Source: Symsagittifera roscoffensis
Taxonomy: Eukaryota > Xenacoelomorpha > Acoela > Convolutidae
Direction: 5' to 3'
Length of the DNA: 64,000 nt
Assembly (NCBI RefSeq): GCF_963678635.1
Contig: NC_087063.1
Span: 53,399,074-53,463,073, forward strand
Shown here piece by piece: positions 57,342 through 64,000 of this stretch (positions are counted from its first letter, which is position 1; every line of letters begins with the position of its first letter). The position numbers were made by a program, and so were the translations under genes. The notes beneath the pieces are model-generated. The model searched no databases and was not told where the DNA came from. It worked only from the letters and a program-made list of their open reading frames with translations.

Positions 57342-60300
57342 CTCAAGAAAGAACTTTAGAATAAATGGGAGATTTAGACTGTGCAGAATTTTTATATAAA
57401 AAGAGTTGAACACCCTCAAAAAATGAATTAAAGTAAACAAAAACAGCAATTTTTAATCAATTGTTTTTAACGTGAAAAAAATCAGATTTATTATTACCCT
57501 AATTAACCAAGCTGAAAAAAAAAATCCTCCAATCTAACTATGGAGTTTTCAAAATTTTTGATATCAACCAATCAGAGTGAAGTATTCACAGATTTTAAAA
57601 TATTTCTAGATCAGAACAAAACTTCCCAATTGATCAGTTTTATTGACTTTTTCCAATATAGTCAGCAAGTACATTTGAAACCAAAGTGAGGCAAATAAGA
57701 TACCTTGTCTGGTTTAGATTATTTTCTCAACACTCAGTTCAAAATTTGAAATTTCGGTAAAATCATTTTTTCTGTTTCTAACCAGTGAAAATAGAAAATA
57801 TCAAAATGTACACTTTTTTGTTTTCTTGTTGATATATTGTATTATAAACAACCGGAAGTTTTTCAATTTGGATAATCGATTAAAAGATAATCTTCTGACA
57901 AATCTGGAACCTGCATTTGTCTCAAAATCAAAACAGTAATCAAAATGATGTTCCTTGTCTTCAGTTTTTGTATCATAGGCTCTTCCATTGTTTGGTTTTG
58001 GGTTCACTCAATCTGAGCTAACTCTTCTAAATAAAATCATTGTTGATAAGTTTGGCAGGACTCTCCTTTTCTGAAATCTCCTCTCCATCTCTTTAACAAA
58101 ACTATTAAATTTTCTGTGTTTCTATACAAGTTAAAAATAATACAACCTCCATCAACGTCTTCTGTCCACCACTCTTGTAGTTTTTTCGTTTGAATCATTC
58201 GAAAATTGTTATTTTTTTTCTCGAGGGTGACTTGATTAAACAGAAGAAAAAATTGTCTCATCAAATTGGTTGGCTTTTATTTCTGAGAGGTTTTGTAGAA
58301 TAAGGTTTCTTGTTGAATTGAATCTAATTTAAATTTTTTTTTAAATGAAGAATTGAATTGAAAACTACTCCTAATTATCACCACCTGGATTGAGTGCCTT
58401 TATTTAGATTAAAAAAACAGTTAAATTTTTAAAAACGACCATTTTTTTACCAATCTCCTCAAATTAATTTTTGTTGAGAAGCTCTCAATTGTTAAAGTTA
58501 TAATGGATTTTTCAAGAATTTAAAAGACTTAGAAAATTCTAAAAAGTAATATGTAAGGTCCTAGTGAAAAATTCTAGAAATTACTCTGCTGATTATAACC
58601 TTCAGAAGATTCTAGAAGTTTTTGGGTTATGACGTCATTTTCTCTGGTGAAAATAATCTACAACTTTCACTGTTCTATAAACTTTGAAGAGTAGTGACGT
58701 CATTTTATCTGTCAGAGTTACTTTTTTATTGCCTAAATAAGTCAAGAAACACCTTATTACCTCTGTCGAGAATCATTTCAGACTCTGTGATCAGCTTTTT
58801 TAAATCATTTTTCTATTGATATTTGAATAGTTGTTATAAGAATCATGTTTCTTTTATCCAGCCTAAACACTTTCTTACTTAAAAATGTATTTAGTTTTTA
58901 ACACGTATGCAATCATTCATTTAAAAATTTTTGCAACTTGTAGAATTTGACTTGATTTTCTTGACAAGTATGCAAAATTATTATTAATTTTTTTACAAGA
59001 TGCGAAAATTGTTTTAATAGTTGAATATTTTGCAAAATGTAAAAATTTTCATGAGTTTATCACGAGTGTGCGAAATCATCTTGGGTAAAAGGCAGGTTTT
59101 TTCTTGATTTTCCAAAAATTTCTATATTGATGACTTGGACCGCTATTCCCGATGTTATTTCAATAGTTTTCTGTTGTTTTTGATCAGTAGACTTGCAAAA
59201 ATTAGTATTCTAATTCATTAAATTTTGAACAAGTGTAAGAACAAATTGTTAACACTGCAAGAAGAACTAATAATTTTTTGACAAGATGCTAAAAGGGTTT
59301 AAAATTTTGGATAAATTGTGAAAAGTGTTTCAATTTTTTTTGACAAAATGAGAAAAGTATTTCACTTTTTTTCGACCAATAGCGAAAAAAGGATCCTTTT
59401 TTTTTGACAAAATGCTCAGAAATTTCAGCAAGCTCGATGTTATTCTGTCTAAAAAGCTTTCTACATCAACATTTTCTTAAAACTTTCTAAATCCAAAATA
59501 ATATAATGTAGATCTTGATATCAAATTTATGCTTTCATTTATGTATCATCTTCCAAAAAATAACGGGTTTGAGTTTACGTCACTAGAATTATCCTCAAAA
59601 CATCTGATAACAAGTTTTTCAATGAATTACACATAAATATAAATCTTTGAGGTTTTTCATTTAGAATTTTTCTCAAGATATAGCTTATAAGCTAACTTTC
59701 AGTAAAATGATTTCATTATTACTAACTAATTAAATTAATTTTCTATCTAAATTTAGAAATTTTTAATTTCTGCTTTCTCTACTATCTTCCAATTTAATCC
59801 ATTTTGAACAAAAATTTATTTGAAAATTGATTTTTAGATGGAAAATGTATCATTTCAATGAACTTTTAATAATCAGAAGCAGAAATAATACCATAAGTCC
59901 TTTGCTGAAAATCTTCACAAAACTTTCTCAACCTGATAACTGTATGTTGCTGTTTCAACTCTGAATTTCTATTTTGAAGTAAGTTTATCTTCTTGAGATC
60001 AGTTATCAATTTATTTTATGAACAAGAAGAAAACCATAATTATTTGTAAATCAATCCTCATTACCTGCTTAACAACGCACTATCCTATGAACACTTTAAG
60101 AGGCACTAAACAAGGAAAACTTTAAAATGAAAACATGGCAAAACCTTTCAACTAGTCGATGTTAATTGAATATAGAGTTTCTTAAAACAATTTCTTGAGT
60201 AATACTTATCCACTCATTGGCATATGTTATGCACTTTTACTACAAACTTTTGTAAGAAAATCTCCGCAAGCTTGCAATTTATTGAGTTTTTACTATAGGT

Positions 60301-60604
60301 TAAAGACTTTTGGATTGAGTTCCATTGAAGTTTTCACGACGATTTGACCTCGATTGATGCTGTTTTTTTTGTCAATGAGAACCTTTTAATAAAAGAATGA
60401 CAGATCAAAAAATGAGATGAGAACATTAAGATGAATCAAGATGAAATTTTTACTAGAAGTTTTTCAAATTTATTGTGTAGACTTTTCAGATTCAGTGAAA
60501 ATTAATATTCATAATAATTTATCTTATGCTTTAATATAAAAAGTAAAAATCTAAACTTCTGTTGGAGTATATCTGGAGACTGCTGAGCACATAAATTAAC
60601 AATA

Positions 60605-60697
60605 TCAGCGCTTACGATTTCTTGAAGCTTGTAAGCGAGTGTATTCTCTGCCACATTCATTACATGCAAGTCTTTCGTTTCCACTCAGTGACAGCAT
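60605..60697 (-). pseudogene. Polinton PolB finger relic, truncated (monomer 6)
   Basis: Same truncated finger as at 57249-57341, being its copy in the 3,356-bp duplication. The CCAAT pair upstream is complete here, although the first box reads ccaatcgg instead of ccaatcag. In monomer 5 one box and the interval are deleted. Confidence 0.6.
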
Positions 60698-61537
60698 CTC
60701 AAGAAAGAACTTTAGAATAAATGGGAGATTTAGACTGTGCAGAATTTTTATATAAAAAGAGTTGAACACCCTCAAAAAATGAATGAAAGTAAACAAAAAC
60801 AGCAATTTTTAATCAATTGTTTTTAACGTGAAAAAAATTAGATTTATTTTTACCCTAATTAACCAAGCTGAAAAAAAAAATCCTCCAATCTAACTATGGA
60901 GTTTTCAAAATTTTTGATATCAACCAATCGGAATTGTGTGTTTCTTCACAGGTAAAGTTTGTGGTATCGACCAATCAGAGTGAAGTATTCACAGATTTTA
61001 AAATATTTCTAGATCAGAACAAAACTTCCCAATTGATCAGTTTTATTGACTTTTTCCAATATAGTCAGCAAGTACATTTGAAACCAAAGTGAGGCAAATA
61101 AGATACCTTGTCTGGTTTAGATTAATTTCTCAACACTCAGTTCAAAATTTGAAATTTCGGTAAAATCATTTTTTCTGTTTCTAACCAGTGAAAATAGAAA
61201 ATATCAAAATGTACACTTTTTTGTTTTCTTGTTGATATATTGTATTATAAACAACCGGAAGTTTTTTAATTTGGATAATCGATTAAAAGATAATCTTCTG
61301 ACAAATCTAGATCCTGCATTTGTATCAAAATCAAAACAGTAATCAAAATGATGTTCCTTGTCTTCAATTTTTGTATCATAGGCTCTTCCATTGTTTTGTT
61401 TTTTGTTGATCTACCACTCAATCTGAGTTAAATCTTCTAAATAAAATCCTTGTTGATACGTTTGGCAGTACTCTCCTTTTCTGAAATCTCCTCTCCATCT
61501 TTTTAACTTGTGTTTCTGTACAAGTTAAAATTAATAC

Positions 61538-62617
61538 GACTGATGCCATGGTTTAGAGCCAACATGACTGCGTCGTTGTATGAGTATGCCAAGAAGCATA
61601 TGTCGAAGCACAGCAGGGTGTACAGTGCGTTTCAGCTGGACATTGGAGCAGGAGCTTTCAAGAGTGCTTTTGTGACTCATCGGAATGTGGTGACCACTGC
61701 AGTGAAAAAGACATCCAGAACAAATGAAGGTGACGAGAGAGAAAGAGAAAATGTTGAAGGAAAACCTAGAAAAAAACGTGACGTTGTGCCTCCACAACAG
61801 CTTCTACAGAAACAGGGGGACGAGGGTAGATCCTCTATCTTATTGCAAACAAAGGGTAAAAGAGCAGATGGATTATAGGAATAGCCACCAACGTGTTGCC
61901 AGACACTGAGACTGAAAATGCAGAGTCAATGTCGCAGGAGGAGGAGATGGAACATTTACAAATAGCCGAAAAACAAGATGCAAGAAAGAGAAAGATTAGA
62001 AGACTTTAGAAGTCTTAGAATTTTATGTGATGAAAGCAAAGAAGAAAACAAAAAAATGAATAAGGAAGTGAGCAAAAAGCAACAAATGAGAAGGTGTTAA
62101 AACTCAGAAATGTTTTTGTGAGAAAAACTCAAATGAGAAACTAAGCAACTAAACTTGCAATTGAAACTGAATGAAAGAAAGTTTTAATTGATTTTTGAAG
62201 TTAAGAAAATGTTGCAGTTATAAATTTTTATTGTAACTTTAGTTACTGGCTTAAGAGACACTTAATATTTATCTAGAAGCGGCTTGAGTGAAGAGTAGAT
62301 TAAATATTCCACCCTGCATGATTGTTTTTAATCAACTAAGATGACTGATCACTTTATGGTGACATGAAGTGCTCGGGTAATCTCTTGAAAAGGGAGATTA
62401 TTTCATTGTTCCTTCTTACCGCCGAGTTCCTTCGTTTTAAAATTCAGGACCAATAACAATTGAATTTCCAAAAGAAAGCAGCATTTTAGGTTATTTTAAG
62501 TTTGTTGATTGGCAGGACCGCCCTGCGTTCCAACACTTTTTAAACCTAGGAGAAAAAGTTTTAAATCGAGACATTGGCTCTGAAAGTCAGAAAAGATGTT
62601 TTATCATGAGTCATATC
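61538..62617 (+). repeat. LINE segment, right member of inverted pair, with ORF1 C-terminal relic
   Basis: Reverse complement of 1717-2758. The coding part (61538-62010) reads MPWFRANMTASLYEYAKKHM and AFQLDIGAGAFKSAF, as in the left ORF1, then shifts frame near 61860 before the SMSQEEEMEH-like acidic tail. The left join at about 61538 cuts into the satellite right after a 7-bp hairpin (aacttgt/acaagtt). No ORF2 follows; the LINE similarity ends near 62617. Confidence 0.8.
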
Positions 62618-63835
62618 CTAAAAAACCAGCAAAAGACAAAACGCGAAACAAAAACCGAAAAAGAATCGAAAAAGGAACAAAAACCATAAAACAAAAAATG
62701 ACAGTGACTTTGACACCAAATTAGTTGGATCAAACCTTTATATTAATTAAATAGTATACCCATGCTGTTTTTTATAAGACCGATCGTTTCGATCATTTCA
62801 GCAATCTGAAAAGGTGCCCGAGTGTGGGGCGTTGTGAAGGGTTTTCAAATAGCTTGCAACTTAGCTGGACCATTAGGAGACGTGACTGGAACAGGTGACC
62901 AGTCGAGTGGGAAAGTGGTTCACAGGGACTTAGCTGGACCATTAGGAGACTTGACTGGAACAGGTGACCAGCCAAGTGGGAAAGTGATGCTGGTGATTGA
63001 GTGCAGGACAAGTCAAGGAAAAACCAGCACGGGATCAGAGCAACAAGAGAGGACGGGGGAGTTCTCAAGTTGGTCACACGGGTATCGTTAAAATCCATAT
63101 TACATTATAGGAGATAAGAGTAAAATTGGATATGCGGAACCCCACTGTTTTGAGGAACGTTTTTACTCAAGCAGGCCTGGAAACAGGTTCTATGGTTTTC
63201 TCTCAAGAGGTTTAGCACCCGGCGCTTAAGGTAATTTTCGGCTTAAGAGGTGGGCTAAAGAGGGGAGAGGTTAGAAGGGGGGCTGGTTAGGTTAGAGGCT
63301 GGCGGTTGTAAATTGTAAAAAGAGGGGACACATTAGAGTAACTAATTGATCGACATCGTGGGTTTAATTACATTAGATTCTTACACGCGTTGATTGTAAG
63401 AAGCGGAGAGCCGAATTTAGCATCGAATTGAGGTAGGTACCCTGGTCGGATCGGGTGGGGTGAACGGACGTAGACAGTTTTTGTGATATCTCATAAGATT
63501 GCTAGCAGGGGGGAGGAGAACGCGTGGCAATCAGGTACCAGACATTTTTTTGTTAATTTTCAGATAAAGGGTCGAAACAAGTCACCTTTGAGCTTTAGGT
63601 GGGTTTATTTCTCTGTTTTTATCATTATTTTTGTCTCTGTTCAAATTTTGACGCTTTTGTTAAAAATGTTTTAATCGGTTTTGGACAAACAGGTGATCAC
63701 AAGACACCTCGAACAAGTTGGGTTTCAACTTGCATCAAAATATTAAAAGAGAAACAAAAACAAGGGGTTTGATAATTCTAACTTTTGGCCAGTAAGATTG
63801 GGTTTCGAGTGGTGGTACCAGGTACAGTGGTTCAA
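62618..63835. other. Unclassified region with a 69-bp tandem duplication
   Basis: No recognised gene. Two copies of a 69-bp unit start at ttagctggaccattaggag (62861 and 62930) and make a repetitive frame, LAGPLGDVTGTGDQSSGKV, at 62822-63091, which I treat as a by-product. Bases 63200-63310 are purine-rich (gaggtgggctaaagagg). The frame at 63483-63674 has no support. Confidence 0.5.
62861..62986 (+). repeat. 69-bp tandem duplication
   Basis: Copy 1 is 62861-62929; copy 2 runs from 62930 to about 62986 before diverging. The copies differ at a few bases (gacgtgactg against gacttgactg). Sixty-nine is a multiple of three, so the surrounding frame stays open. Confidence 0.85.
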
Positions 63836-64000
63836 GGCAGTCTTGGGACAGGCAGTCTTGGGACAGGCAGTCTTGAGACAGGCAGTCTTGGGACAGGCAG
63901 TCTTGGGACAGGCAGTCTTGGGACAGGCAGTCTTGGGACAGGCAGTCTTGGGACAGGCAGTCTTGGGACAGGCGGTCTTGGGACAGGTAGTCTTGGGACA
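63836..64000 (+). repeat. 15-bp minisatellite, eleven copies, continues past window end
   Basis: Exact 15-bp units, ggcagtcttgggaca, fill 165 bp up to the last base of the window. Variants occur in unit 3 (gaga), unit 10 (ggcgg) and unit 11 (ggtag). Confidence 0.95.

Larger units (their letters stand above)
54530..61240. repeat. 3,356-bp direct tandem duplication
   Basis: Two nearly identical copies offset by 3355-3356 bp: for example, frames at 54682 and 58037 differ in one residue (GEYC against GESC), and those at 57146 and 60502 are identical. Each copy runs from inside a 911-bp unit through a full satellite monomer back to the same point. Exact ends are hidden by the homology of the flanks. 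Copy 1 lacks about 46 bp found in copy 2 at 60934-60979. Confidence 0.85.
27430..61535. repeat. Giant tandem array, basic monomer about 3.0-3.4 kb, Polinton-derived
   Basis: The landmark ctgtatgttgctgtttcaac recurs near 27685, 34945, 37980, 43995, 56585 and 59940. Further ordered landmarks are shared by the monomers: cctcgattgatgctg, the zinc-finger piece, the ccaatcag pair, ataggctcttccattg, ggcagtactctc, gagggtgacttgatt, atgacgtcattttctctgg and attgcctaaataagtcaag. Spacing is 3040 and 3356 where undisturbed. The other intervals are longer because of the gypsy composite, the PolB relic (38450-42332) and ten extra 911-bp units. No satellite part outside the finger pieces and PolB relic has a recognised product. 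Confidence 0.8.

Noticed and set aside
62822-63091. 89-residue frame with Gly-rich repeats
   Set aside because: Produced by the 69-bp duplication, a multiple of three. No start context, family match or flanking gene supports it.
63836-64000. Possible telomeric repeat at the window end
   Set aside because: The unit is 15 bp, ggcagtcttgggaca, unlike animal telomere repeats (TTAGGG or TTAGG type). A minisatellite is the simpler call.

Overview
This window looks like transposon-dense heterochromatin from an animal, probably an invertebrate. The reasons are a mostly AT-rich base composition, no operons or ribosome-binding-site pattern, no recognisable host gene, and three classes of eukaryotic transposable element: a LINE, Ty3/gypsy LTR elements and a Polinton/Maverick. 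Nearly every open frame is a broken piece of one of these or a shadow of one. I cannot name the species.

Layout. 1-4.5 kb: a decayed minus-strand LINE (ORF1-like frames, then an apurinic-type endonuclease that runs off the left edge). 5.3-13.6 kb: a decayed minus-strand gypsy element with all parts in order (gag with two zinc knuckles, protease, reverse transcriptase, RNase H, integrase, GPY/F tail). 13.6-21.7 kb: a large imperfect inverted repeat, about 3.7 kb per arm, around a centre near 17.7 kb, each arm with its own copy of a 25-bp minisatellite. It places a second gypsy gag head-to-head with the first. 21.7-26.5 kb: plus-strand gypsy gag and protease, stopping early in RT and fused back onto a second piece of gag. 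22.4-36.9 kb: a direct tandem duplication of about 7.2 kb; each copy contains gypsy sequence fused to satellite sequence.

From about 27.4 to 61.5 kb lies a giant tandem array with a basic monomer of about 3.0-3.4 kb, present about six times. Most monomers carry, on the minus strand, a TATA-like box, a pair of CCAAT boxes and the first zinc-finger segment of a Polinton DNA polymerase B gene. One monomer (37.8-43.9 kb) instead carries a longer plus-strand Polinton PolB relic (fingers, N-terminal domain and exonuclease motifs, no palm domain). Another has an inner block of about 911 bp expanded to eleven copies (45.1-55.2 kb) with higher-order periodicity. The next 3,356-bp interval is duplicated almost without change. 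At 61.5-62.6 kb a second copy of the LINE ORF1 end lies on the plus strand, inverted relative to the copy at 1.7-2.8 kb. The window ends in a 15-bp minisatellite.

No gene set here works as a pathway. The window records the nesting, inversion and repeated tandem amplification of transposon fragments. The most informative points are the higher-order array, the PolB promoter and finger conserved on both strands, and the gypsy/satellite composite that was duplicated as one unit.
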